A DNA stretch of 10,193 bases from Bacteroidales bacterium UBA6366 (GCA_002438845.1 DJRG01000037.1:1-10193), one strand, 5' to 3'. Positions 1 through 5,660 are shown, numbered from the stretch's first letter. Notes: generated from the sequence alone by a model not told the origin. Numbers and translations: made by a program.

Positions 1-38
1 GTGCAGCTGCCTGCGAATTTTGCTTCAGTAATGGTCAT
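1..38 (-). CDS. 5' end of a gene leaving the window, possibly EngB/YsxC-type GTPase
   Basis: Reading the minus strand from the ATG at 38 gives MTITEAKFAGSC before the window ends. The start is supported by a TATCTTTG promoter box about 29 bases upstream on the same strand and by divergence from xseA. The pattern M-x-I-x-x-A-x-F-x-x-S resembles the N-terminus of the ribosome-assembly GTPase EngB/YsxC (often MKI-x-SAEF-x-x-S), but twelve residues are too few for a firm call. The product is therefore an inference; only the presence of an open start codon with a promoter-like sequence is seen directly. Confidence 0.4.
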   Translation of the reverse strand, partial: MTITEAKFAGSC

Positions 39-66
39 CTTTCTTTCTGCCTAAGCGATTCTTTTA

Positions 67-74
67 CAAAGATA
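67..74 (-). promoter_or_regulatory. -7 box of a divergent promoter (minus strand)
   Basis: The minus strand reads TATCTTTG here, a perfect match to the Bacteroidota -7 consensus TAnnTTTG. It lies about 29 bases before the ATG at 38. No clear -33 TTTG was found at the expected distance, so this rests on the -7 box and its position. Confidence 0.45.
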
Positions 75-86
75 GTGGATTTTTGT

Positions 87-94
87 TAAATTTG
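87..94 (+). promoter_or_regulatory. -7 box of the xseA promoter
   Basis: TAAATTTG matches TAnnTTTG and lies 20 bases before the xseA ATG, which would give a very short leader. A convincing -33 element is not visible. The box sits only 12 bases from the oppositely oriented box at 67-74, so the two divergent promoters probably overlap and may compete for RNA polymerase. Confidence 0.45.
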
Positions 95-114
95 TAAGAG
101 AAAGGACTGTTAAT

Positions 115-1548
115 ATGGAAAAGAAGTACATAGACCTGTTCACTCTTCAAGCTCGTCTGAAATCCGTTGTGGAGGGCACTTTCCCTCAGCGGCTTTGGGT
201 CAAGGCCGAAATCAGCAGCCTCAGCCGTAAGCAGAACGGTCATTGCTATATGGAACTCTCTCAGAGTGAGGGTGGTGGAGTCGTCGCAAAGACCCGAGCC
301 ACAATCTGGGCGTTTCGCTGGAATCTCATCGACCAACGGTTCAGAAGTGTGACAGGCTCGTCACTGGAGGCAGGGATGGAAATCCTTGCCTGCGTGCAGG
401 TCAGCTACCATCCCGTGTACGGATTTTCCTTGAATATAGACGACATCGATCCGGAGTTCACCCTCGGTGCGAACGAACGCCGCAGGCAGGAGACGATCGA
501 ACGGTTGGGCAGGGAAGGATTGCTGGACTTGCAAAAGCGTCTGCGACTCCCCGCGCTGCCATATTCATTGGCGGTGATTTCCGCTCCGGGAGCAGCCGGC
601 TTCGGGGATTTTCGCCATCATCTGATTGATAATGAATATGGTTTCGTGTTCAACGTGAGACTGTTCGAGGCTTTGATGCAGGGAGATGGCGCTCCGGCTT
701 CCATAATGGCGGCTTTCGGGGAGATTTTGGCTTCGCCGGTTCATTATGACGCTGTGCTGATCATGCGTGGCGGTGGTTCGGACTTGGATCTGGGCTGCTT
801 CGATGACTACGACCTGGCCGTGACCATCGCCCGTTGCCCGGTTCCGGTCTTCACGGCGATAGGCCATGACAAGGATCATCACGTGGCTGACATGGTGGCG
901 AACACTTTCGTCAAGACTCCGACCGCTCTGGCGGACCTGTTTTTGGATTGCTACATCGCTGAGGACCAGCGTCTGGGCACTCTGGAGTCTCGGCTTATGA
1001 TGTCGTTTGGCAACCGTCTGGCAGCCATGTCCTCCCGCATCGACCTGCTGGAGGCTCGTGTCCGCCGTCAGGCTGATGCCCGTGTGTCGGACGCTATGCA
1101 CAGGGTGGAGATCCTTGGCACTGCTCTGACGAAGGCTGTGGAGAACAGGATCTCCGGTCAGGAACATCGTCTGGACAGATTGTCCGACAGGGTTTTGCAC
1201 GGGGCGGACAGAAGTCTCTACAAAGCCGCTTCCTCTTTGGATAAGATTGAGCAGCGGATCCGGGGCTGTGTTGGTGTCGTGCTTTCCGGAGCGTTGTCGC
1301 ACCTCATGATGGTCGAGACGAAAATCGCCGCCAACGATCCCCGCAACATTCTCCGCAAGGGTTTTGTCCTGGCCTTGGATCGTGACGGCGTGAAGATGGA
1401 TTCCGCAACCATGACCCATGTCGGAGACCGTGTGCGCATGATGTTCGCCGACGGAACCGTCAAGTGCGGTGTCGTGGAGGTTGATTTGAAGAGCAATGTC
1501 CCCGGAAGCGAGGACGAATCCCTCCCGGCAATCAGTGAGATCAGTTAG
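115..1548 (+). CDS. xseA: Exodeoxyribonuclease VII large subunit XseA
   Basis: Catalytic large subunit of exonuclease VII, a cytoplasmic enzyme that degrades single-stranded DNA to oligonucleotides and works in repair together with several XseB subunits. The 477-residue product has the family layout: an N-terminal OB-fold for ssDNA binding (about 5-115, with WVKAEIS and GHCYMEL), then the catalytic core with the glycine-rich RGGGSDLDL (218-226), and GHDKD (250-254) followed by the KTPTALAD segment (about 267-274). After about residue 280 come long charged helices expected to form the coiled-coil stalk that binds XseB, then a C-terminal segment containing NPRNILRKGFVL-like residues typical of the family. 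GHDKD, where many bacteria have GHExD, is a variant I associate with Bacteroidota. The ATG at 115 fits a promoter box at 87-94 and the family N-terminus. xseB follows 120 bases downstream in the same direction. Confidence 0.96.
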   Translation: MEKKYIDLFTLQARLKSVVEGTFPQRLWVKAEISSLSRKQNGHCYMELSQSEGGGVVAKTRATIWAFRWNLIDQRFRSVTGSSLEAGMEILACVQVSYHPVYGFSLNIDDIDPEFTLGANERRRQETIERLGREGLLDLQKRLRLPALPYSLAVISAPGAAGFGDFRHHLIDNEYGFVFNVRLFEALMQGDGAPASIMAAFGEILASPVHYDAVLIMRGGGSDLDLGCFDDYDLAVTIARCPVPVFTAIGHDKDHHVADMVANTFVKTPTALADLFLDCYIAEDQRLGTLESRLMMSFGNRLAAMSSRIDLLEARVRRQADARVSDAMHRVEILGTALTKAVENRISGQEHRLDRLSDRVLHGADRSLYKAASSLDKIEQRIRGCVGVVLSGALSHLMMVETKIAANDPRNILRKGFVLALDRDGVKMDSATMTHVGDRVRMMFADGTVKCGVVEVDLKSNVPGSEDESLPAISEIS

Positions 1549-1579
1549 CAAGCGACAATGCTCCGGTCCCTGATTCATC

Positions 1580-1603
1580 GGTCCCTGAGCCTGCCGAAGG
1601 GCC
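1580..1603 (+). repeat. Hairpin repeat, copy A (between xseA and xseB)
   Basis: A stem of GGTCCCT and AGGGCC (one bulge) encloses the 11-base core GAGCCTGCCGA. It belongs to the same family as the copies at 4735-4759, 4781-4803, 4832-4854, 7205-7227 and 7258-7282. Here both arms changed together (CCCT/AGGG instead of CACT/AGTG), so the hairpin is kept. It occupies the unusually wide 120-base gap inside the xseAB pair, next to a partial duplicate of its left arm near 1563-1571. Confidence 0.7.
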
Positions 1604-1668
1604 GAAGAACCGAAGAGACAGTTCAACATAGAATCAATAATATAAGCAATCAATAAAAAACAACGAAT

Positions 1669-1857
1669 ATGTCAGAGAAGAAATTCGATTACACCAAGGC
1701 GATCGCCGAACTGGACGAGATCGCCGCCAAAGTAGAAGATCCCGCCACCAGCCTGGACGACATCGGCGCCCTCGTGAAGCGCTCCAAGGAACTAATCGAG
1801 TCCTGCCGCCAGTACCTCCGCACCGTCCGTGACTCCATCGAGGACAGCAAGGACTAA
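1669..1857 (+). CDS. xseB: Exodeoxyribonuclease VII small subunit XseB
   Basis: Small helical subunit of exonuclease VII; in the known complex several XseB chains wrap the XseA stalk and are needed for an active enzyme. The 62-residue product is within the usual 60-85 residue range and has the family signature: FDYTKAIAELDEIAAKVEDP at the N-terminus, then a D-I-x-x-L-V-K-R-S-K-E-L helix and a second helix around ESCRQYLRTV. The ATG at 1669 is preceded by an A/T-rich stretch and no Shine-Dalgarno motif. Position right after xseA supports the call. The short length makes sequence-only recognition weaker than for xseA, but motif and context agree. Confidence 0.92.
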   Translation: MSEKKFDYTKAIAELDEIAAKVEDPATSLDDIGALVKRSKELIESCRQYLRTVRDSIEDSKD

Positions 1858-1861
1858 TCTC

Positions 1862-1884
1862 CGGTCACTGCGTCTGCCGAAGGC
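1862..1884 (+). repeat. Degenerate hairpin-repeat remnant, copy B
   Basis: The sequence CGGTCACTG followed by CGTCTGCCGAAGGC resembles the left arm and core of the short hairpin family (GGTCACT-GAGCYTGYCGA) but has lost the right arm. It starts five bases after the xseB stop and directly abuts the left 94-base repeat. A similarly decayed piece (GTCTGTCAAAGCC) follows the HEPN stop codon at 2813-2825, so the short and long repeats may travel as one composite unit. Confidence 0.4.
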
Positions 1885-1886
1885 TA

Positions 1887-1980
1887 GCGCCTGATCCCTT
1901 CGGTAGCATTTCCGGCCTCTTTTGCTTCCCAAGGGTGTAGGATGCACTCTTGGGAAGCGTTTTCCCCACTTTTTGTCTCC
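1887..1980 (+). repeat. Left ~94-bp direct repeat flanking MNT/HEPN
   Basis: This stretch aligns without gaps to 2834-2927 with 6 differences in 94 positions, counted by eye (about 94% identity). Both copies begin GCGCCTGATCCCTTCGG and end CACTTTTTGTCTCC, and each contains the hairpin annotated separately. The left copy lies after xseB; the right copy lies after the HEPN gene. The two copies bracket the MNT/HEPN pair in the same orientation. Neither contains a convincing coding frame; the minus-strand peptides they could encode (GDKKW-x-KRFPRVH) simply reflect the repeat. Confidence 0.85.
1924..1963 (+). terminator. Terminator-like hairpin in left repeat
   Basis: Arms GCTTCCC and GGGAAGC close a stem that continues inward with AAGGGTG pairing with TGCACTCTT (with G-U pairs) around a very small loop, followed by G and a TTTT run. 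It sits about 67 bases after the xseB stop, a reasonable place for an intrinsic terminator of xseAB. Because T-rich sequence also precedes the stem it is less clearly a terminator in the opposite direction. Confidence 0.55.
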
Positions 1981-2009
1981 CAAAAGTGCTACGGTCCGTT
2001 GGACTTTTG
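1981..2009 (+). promoter_or_regulatory. Inverted repeat upstream of MNT gene
   Basis: CAAAAGT (1981-1987) and ACTTTTG (2003-2009) form perfect 7-base arms with a 15-base spacer that itself contains the palindrome ACGGTCCGT. The rest of the gap to the MNT start is very AT-rich: 2041-2100 has about 22% GC by hand count. I saw no perfect TAnnTTTG box here. The inverted repeat could be an operator for autoregulation, as many toxin-antitoxin operons have, but this is inference from position. Confidence 0.3.
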
Positions 2010-2100
2010 CAAAGGTCGTACAATCCTAGAATTATTAGTGATTTTATGTGTTTTCAAAAATAATGGTTATATTCGTGAATATAAGAAGAATAGTTGTCTT

Positions 2101-2415
2101 ATGAGAAGACCGGAGATAGTCAAGCAGATAAAGACTGTGATAAATGAAGTTGCTCCTTCGGCGATGGTCATTTTGTTTGGTTCTGAGGCCAGAGGGGATG
2201 CCAGGGAGGATAGTGACATTGATGTTTTGGTTCTGCTTGGAAATGATCATCTTACTTATGAAGATGAGAACGTAGTCCGTTGGCCGCTATATCAGTTGGA
2301 AATCAAGACAGGGGTGTCAATCAACCCTATCATTATGTCGAGAAAATCCTGGGAGTCAAGACCGGTTAAGACCCCGTTCTATTCCAATATCGTCAGGGAG
2401 GGCATCGTGTTATGA
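2101..2415 (+). CDS. MNT-type nucleotidyltransferase, probable antitoxin of HEPN/MNT pair
   Basis: Minimal nucleotidyltransferase of 104 residues. It contains the exact GSX10DXD signature of MntA-like proteins: G27-S28, then D39 and D41 (GSEARGDAREDSDIDVLV). Members of this family paired with HEPN proteins act as antitoxins, in studied cases by transferring AMP to a tyrosine of the HEPN partner. The third catalytic acidic residue seen in larger polymerase-beta-fold enzymes is not obvious; the matching strand reads GVSINPIIM. I chose the ATG at 2101 because MRRPEIVKQI starts just before the conserved fold; an upstream in-frame start at 1942 would lie inside the repeat and add an unrelated, low-quality segment. 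It overlaps the HEPN gene by four bases (ATGA), so the two are translationally coupled. Base composition is more AT-rich than the housekeeping neighbours, suggesting transfer. Confidence 0.88.
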   Translation: MRRPEIVKQIKTVINEVAPSAMVILFGSEARGDAREDSDIDVLVLLGNDHLTYEDENVVRWPLYQLEIKTGVSINPIIMSRKSWESRPVKTPFYSNIVREGIVL

Positions 2416-2810
2416 AAGAGACATTGGATCAGGAAAGCAAAAAGGCTCTCGTTGACTATAGAATCAGCAGAGCGTTCGAGACATTGAAGGAAGCGGAATT
2501 GCTTTCCAAAGAATCCTTCTTCAACGTTGCGGTCAATCGTTTGTACTATGCCTGCTATTACGCTGCAGTTGCTCTTTTGCTGAAGAATGATATTCCGGCA
2601 CAGACTCACAATGGTGTGAAAACGATGCTGGGCCTTCATTTCGTGTCCAAAGGAATTTTGTCGATAGAAGACGGAAAAGTATTCTCCACGCTCTTTGAAA
2701 AAAGGCACAGCAGTGATTATGATGACTTCGTCTATTGTGACAAGGAAATGATTGATGCCCTTACTCCAAAGGCAGAGTCCTTCATTAAATCTATTCAGAA
2801 TCTTTTATGA
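2412..2810 (+). CDS. HEPN domain protein, probable toxin partner
   Basis: HEPN-domain protein of 132 residues, all-helical. The family signatures are visible: RLYYACYYAAVALL (43-56), QTHNGV (64-69) followed by LHFVSKGIL, and FEKRHSSDYDDF (95-106). In several HEPN/MNT systems this partner is an RNase and growth-inhibiting toxin held in check by the MNT protein. The usual RNase motif R-X4-6-H is not plain here: R98 is followed four residues later by Y103, as in the R-x-x-x-D-Y subgroup of HEPN proteins, with H99 directly after the arginine. RNase activity is therefore not assured. It begins inside the MNT stop region (ATGA overlap), ends three bases before a decayed hairpin repeat and 23 bases before the right 94-base repeat, and is convergent with pncB. 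Confidence 0.87.
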   Translation: MKETLDQESKKALVDYRISRAFETLKEAELLSKESFFNVAVNRLYYACYYAAVALLLKNDIPAQTHNGVKTMLGLHFVSKGILSIEDGKVFSTLFEKRHSSDYDDFVYCDKEMIDALTPKAESFIKSIQNLL

Positions 2811-2833
2811 CAGTCTGTCAAAGCCGGATGCTT

Positions 2834-2927
2834 GCGCCTGATCCCTTCGGTAGCATTTTCGGCCTCTTTTGCTTCCCAAGGGTGCATCATGCACTCTCGG
2901 GAAGCGTTTTCTCCACTTTTTGTCTCC
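2834..2927 (+). repeat. Right ~94-bp direct repeat flanking MNT/HEPN
   Basis: Near-identical copy of 1887-1980, offset by exactly 947 bases with no gaps. Differences are a C/T near position 26 of the repeat, three within the hairpin loop region, and one each in the right arm and the T-rich tail. Similarity fades beyond the shared GTCTCC end but a GTGCT-x-C-x-G block remains at 2933-2941. The remaining sequence to the pncB stop (2928-3060) shows no recognisable gene. Confidence 0.85.
2871..2910 (+). terminator. Terminator-like hairpin between convergent HEPN and pncB
   Basis: Stem of about 17 pairs: GCTTCCCAAGGGTGCAT against ATGCACTCTCGGGAAGC, with one mismatch, one G-U pair and a one-base formal loop, followed by G and TTTT. 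It lies between the convergent HEPN and pncB genes, where a terminator would be expected, and is the same element as that at 1924-1963. Confidence 0.55.
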
Positions 2928-3060
2928 TGATGGTGCTGCCGAGCATTTATGGACGATATTATCTCCTTTTCGCTTGTCGGAGTCAAAGAGTTTCTTGACA
3001 GAAGCGATGATCAGGGGAATCGCTCCTGTCGAATGTATGAGAATAGTGATGGACATGGCC

Positions 3061-4572
3061 TTAGTCGATGCTGAAGGCTTCGATTTCTTTGTTGAGGGTG
3101 TCGAGGATTTCGAGTTTGGTGTTCAGAAGGTCATCGGAGATGTCAACTTTGTAGTAGTGCGGGTTGATCAGGCGTCGCTCGGACGGGCTGAAATGCGACA
3201 AGGTGTTGTTGTAGAAGGCTTTCTTCTCTTGGAGGGTGTGGCTTTCGGCGCACCTTTCGCCGTTCTTGATGACCTGATGCTGGAGGGGTCTCCAGGAATA
3301 TTCACCAGATTGGAAGATCTTGTACTTGTAGCGGTCCTGCTCGTCGTAGATGGTGAAGGTCTCGCCGGCCTCTATCCTTTGTGCCAAAGTGTCTCCTCGC
3401 AGACAGGTGACATCTGCCTTGTAAATCTCGCCAAGGTCTGGGTCTTTTTTCGTGATCCGGTAGGTGATCTGGAATCCTGGGTTGATCAGCTTGATCCTGT
3501 CCTCGGAGCGTTTCAGGACTGGACGGTCATCGATCTGGACGAGTTTGTAGACGTTGCCGAAGCATGGGGCGGCCTTGCTGGTGGCGATGGCGTCACCGAC
3601 TCCGTAGGAATCTATGCATGCTCCCTGGCGCTCAAGGTCCGAGATGAGATATTCATCAAGAGAGTTGGTCGCGAAGATTTTGCAGCCAGTAAGTCCGTGA
3701 TTGTCAAGGATTCGGCGGACTTTGACGGAGAGGTAGGCGAGGTCGCCGCTGTCGAGACGCACACCGTAGCCGTTGGGATATTCATTGTCAATGCCGCACT
3801 CCTTGAAGGAACGGATGGCGTTGAGGATTCCGCATTTGAGGGTGTCGTAGGTGTCGATGAGGAGGATGAGGTTTTCTCCCTTGTGGGTGCCAATGTAGTC
3901 CACGAAGGCTTTGTGCTCGCCTTCGACCGTGCTGCCGTAGGAGGTGACGAAGCTGTGGGCCATCGTGCCGGTGGAAGGGACTCCGTTTAGCACTCCGGTG
4001 AGGATGTTGGAGGTGCTGGCGCAGCCTGCGATGATCGCCGCCTTGGCTCCGTAGGTGGCCGCCCAAGGTCCGTGAGCGCGGCGTGATCCGAACTCGCTGA
4101 CAGGGCGGTTGGTGGCCCGGCAGACCCTTGAGGCCTTTGTCGCGACTGCCATCTGATGGTTCATTATGCAGAGGAGGGGAGTCTCCAAGATCTGCGCTTC
4201 GATCAGAGGGGCCTCCACCGTGATGATCGGCTGGTTCGGGAAAGCGATCTCGCCTTCGCGCATCGCATAGACATTGCCTGTGAACTTCAACGTGGAGAGG
4301 TACTTGCGGAATTCGGAATATTCATCACCGGGGAGGAACTTCTCGTAGAATTCCGGTTCGGCCTTGCCAAGGTTCCGGATGCATTCGATGGCTTCCTCGA
4401 TGCCGCTGACCACAGCCCAGTTGTTGTTCTCCGGGGCTTTCCTGTAGAACATGTTGAAGACTGCGATGACATCCTTTCTGCCGGTTTCGTAGAAGGATTT
4501 GCCCATCGTGTACTGGTACTTGTCGGAGCAGTAGGCGAAGTCTTTGACCTCGATTCCGTTGTTTGATTCCAT
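3061..4572 (-). CDS. pncB: Nicotinate phosphoribosyltransferase
   Basis: Joins nicotinate to phosphoribosyl pyrophosphate, with ATP stimulation, to give nicotinate mononucleotide in the Preiss-Handler route of NAD salvage; cytosolic. The 503-residue protein has the family marks in order: SDKYQYTM (16-23) near the N-terminus, SEFGSRRAHGP (159-169) for substrate binding, GTMAHSFV (202-209) whose H206 fits the phosphorylated histidine of the family, LLIDTYDTL (237-245), VRLDSGDLAYLS (271-282) and FATNSLDEYLI (300-310), then DSYGVGDAIATS (321-332). Length suits the longer NAPRTase type, similar in size to animal enzymes, rather than the ~400-residue E. coli type. The ATG at 4572 is preceded by an A-rich run and no Shine-Dalgarno motif. 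It lies 57 bases downstream of murI on the same strand and is probably co-transcribed with it. Confidence 0.95.
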   Translation of the reverse strand: MESNNGIEVKDFAYCSDKYQYTMGKSFYETGRKDVIAVFNMFYRKAPENNNWAVVSGIEEAIECIRNLGKAEPEFYEKFLPGDEYSEFRKYLSTLKFTGNVYAMREGEIAFPNQPIITVEAPLIEAQILETPLLCIMNHQMAVATKASRVCRATNRPVSEFGSRRAHGPWAATYGAKAAIIAGCASTSNILTGVLNGVPSTGTMAHSFVTSYGSTVEGEHKAFVDYIGTHKGENLILLIDTYDTLKCGILNAIRSFKECGIDNEYPNGYGVRLDSGDLAYLSVKVRRILDNHGLTGCKIFATNSLDEYLISDLERQGACIDSYGVGDAIATSKAAPCFGNVYKLVQIDDRPVLKRSEDRIKLINPGFQITYRITKKDPDLGEIYKADVTCLRGDTLAQRIEAGETFTIYDEQDRYKYKIFQSGEYSWRPLQHQVIKNGERCAESHTLQEKKAFYNNTLSHFSPSERRLINPHYYKVDISDDLLNTKLEILDTLNKEIEAFSID

Positions 4573-4629
4573 TTTTTTTATGTGTTTTGGCCGGAGCCAT
4601 TTTTGCTGTCTGTTTGATCTGCCGGAGGA

Positions 4630-5520
4630 CTATTGTTCGCTTTGGCGGACCTTGTTCTCTTCAAGAATGATGCTAAGGATGTGTTTGGCGGAGGTGTCGT
4701 CACCAGAGGTGATCAGTTCAATGTCGGGATTACCGGTCACTGAGCTTGTCGAAGTGCTCGGTTCGATGTCGTGCTTTGATGTCGCTTCGACAGGCTCAGC
4801 GACCGAGGCTGGAGGGCATTGCGAATATTCGGTGGCTGAGCCTGTCGAAGCCACTGGGGTGATCAGCCCTTCCTCTTTCATCACCTCAACCAGATGCTTG
4901 GCTACCGCTGGAGCCGGGTCGATGATCTGTACGTCAGGGCCGGCTATCCTCTGGATGACATTCCGCAGGAAAGGGTAGTGCGTGCACCCCAGCACTATCC
5001 TGTCCGCGCCAGCATCCAGAAGCGGTTGGAGGCTCTTCCGCACTGTCTCTTCAGCCAGCGGCCCGTCCAGAATCCCGTTCTCCACAAGCTCCACGAATCC
5101 CTGACCTACGTGTTCGACTATCTTTACGTCGTCCTCGTAGATTCCCTTGGTGGTCAAGTATTTGGATCCTTTCAGGGTTCCTGCCGTCGCCAGCACGCCG
5201 ATCACCCCGGTCTTCGAGCTGAGCGCCGCCGGTTTCACAGCCGGTTCCATCCCGATGAAGCGGACTGAATATTCATTCCTAAGGGTTGTGATCGCCGCCG
5301 CTGTGGCCGTGTTGCAAGCCACCACGATGATCTGCGCTCCCCGCGAGAGGAGATATTCAGTGATCTCCCTGCTGCGGTTTTGGATGAATCCGGGTGTCTT
5401 TTCCCCGTAAGGACAGTTGGCGTTGTCGGCGTAATAGATAAAATCTTCCCCCGGAAGAAGCCGAAGGATCTCCCGAAGCACGGACAGCCCGCCCGAACCC
5501 GAATCAAATATTCCGATCAT
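4630..5520 (-). CDS. murI: Glutamate racemase with repeat-derived internal insertion
   Basis: Interconverts L- and D-glutamate to supply D-glutamate for peptidoglycan precursors in the cytosol. Starting at the ATG at 5520 (MIGIFDSGSGG) it is 296 residues; a GTG two codons upstream (5526) is the alternative. Visible active-site features: D6 in FDSGSGG, Y/N/C segment YYADNANCPYG, first catalytic cysteine C69 in VVACNTATAAA and second, C179, in VLGCTHYPF. The normal fold ends with a strand like ELITSGDD and a short helix. Between helix LVEVMKEEGL (about 210-219) and that strand lie some 40-45 extra residues, rich in S, T, A, E and P, encoded by three copies of the hairpin repeat (VASTGSAT, VAEPVEAT, PSTSTSSVT). 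The frame stays open through all three, so the protein is probably functional with a surface loop. pncB follows 57 bases downstream. Confidence 0.94.
   Translation of the reverse strand: MIGIFDSGSGGLSVLREILRLLPGEDFIYYADNANCPYGEKTPGFIQNRSREITEYLLSRGAQIIVVACNTATAAAITTLRNEYSVRFIGMEPAVKPAALSSKTGVIGVLATAGTLKGSKYLTTKGIYEDDVKIVEHVGQGFVELVENGILDGPLAEETVRKSLQPLLDAGADRIVLGCTHYPFLRNVIQRIAGPDVQIIDPAPAVAKHLVEVMKEEGLITPVASTGSATEYSQCPPASVAEPVEATSKHDIEPSTSTSSVTGNPDIELITSGDDTSAKHILSIILEENKVRQSEQ
4735..4759 (+). repeat. Hairpin repeat, copy C (inside murI)
   Basis: GGTCACT, the core GAGCTTGTCGA, then AGTGCTC; the outer part of the right arm has decayed from AGTGACC, so only the inner four pairs remain. On the murI strand it encodes PSTSTSSVT. 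It faces copy D across a 21-base spacer. Confidence 0.75.
4781..4803 (-). repeat. Hairpin repeat, copy D (inside murI)
   Basis: GTCGCT and AGCGAC form perfect arms around the core, read on the minus strand as GAGCCTGTCGA. Including the next two bases it is identical over 25 positions to copy F at 7205-7229. In the murI frame it encodes VAEPVEAT. With copy E it forms a head-to-head pair with a spacer of 28 bases, close to the 30-base spacer of the F-G pair. Confidence 0.85.
4832..4854 (+). repeat. Hairpin repeat, copy E (inside murI)
   Basis: Arms GTGGCT and AGCCAC are perfectly complementary around the core GAGCCTGTCGA. The stem sequence differs from the other copies on both sides at once, which preserves pairing. 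In the murI frame it encodes VASTGSAT and marks the start of the inserted segment. Confidence 0.82.
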
Positions 5521-5555
5521 CGCCACAAAGACAAATTATTCAATAACAACTTTAG

Positions 5556-5573
5556 CAAGTAAGCGATTACTTG
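5556..5573. promoter_or_regulatory. Palindrome in murI / S41 divergent intergenic region
   Basis: CAAGTAA, GCGA, TTACTTG: perfect 7-base arms with a 4-base GNRA-type loop, extendable by three pairs if G-U is allowed. It lies 36 bases upstream of the murI ATG, between the promoter-like box at 5599-5606 and murI, so it would be in the murI leader. It could be an operator or an RNA hairpin; nothing in the sequence decides between these. Confidence 0.3.
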
Positions 5574-5598
5574 TTGTATGAAACATTAATAATTCAAT

Positions 5599-5606
5599 CA
5601 AAGATA
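5599..5606 (-). promoter_or_regulatory. Candidate -7 box for murI-pncB
   Basis: The minus strand reads TATCTTTG, matching TAnnTTTG, about 79 bases upstream of the murI ATG. No clear -33 element at the usual distance. It would give a leader of about 70 bases containing the palindrome at 5556-5573. Confidence 0.4.
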
Positions 5607-5638
5607 CAACAAAGAAACGAAAGAGAAAGAAAAATGAA

Positions 5639-5660
5639 TATCTTTGTGAAATTACGTTTG
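5639..5660 (+). promoter_or_regulatory. Candidate -7 boxes for the S41 protease gene
   Basis: Two perfect TAnnTTTG matches occur in tandem, TATCTTTG at 5639-5646 and TACGTTTG at 5653-5660, 26 to 40 bases before the ATG at 5686. A purine-rich, T-poor stretch precedes them and no TTTG -33 box is obvious. Either could start transcription; the closer one gives a leader of about 20 bases. Confidence 0.4.

Noticed and set aside
565..1653. Long open frame (362 codons) on the minus strand opposite xseA
   Set aside because: The sense strand encodes a complete XseA with conserved motifs. The antisense protein is rich in H, Q, S and R with no recognisable domain, as expected for a shadow frame in GC-rich DNA.
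1942..2100. Upstream start for the MNT gene, adding 53 residues
   Set aside because: The extension would begin inside the 94-bp repeat and cross the AT-rich leader. MNT antitoxins of this type normally begin shortly before the fold, as the ATG at 2101 does.
1887..2927. Integron attC-like sites around a toxin-antitoxin cassette
   Set aside because: The layout (repeat with hairpin after each stop codon) recalls cassette arrays, but I could not find the paired RYYYAAC/GTTRRRY core sites in either repeat and there is no integrase in the window.
2805..3056. Minus-strand open frame of 83 codons starting four bases after the pncB stop
   Set aside because: Its tight spacing to pncB and a hydrophobic start (SITILIHSTGAIPLIIASV) are suggestive. 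However, more than a third of it is translation of the 94-bp repeat, which gives the same GDKKW-x-KRFPRVH peptide at the other copy, and no family was recognised. A small peptide cannot be fully excluded.
2869..3990. Plus-strand open frame of 373 codons opposite pncB
   Set aside because: It runs through the right repeat and antisense to the well-supported pncB gene. Its composition (V, D, E, G rich, no motif) is that of an antisense frame.
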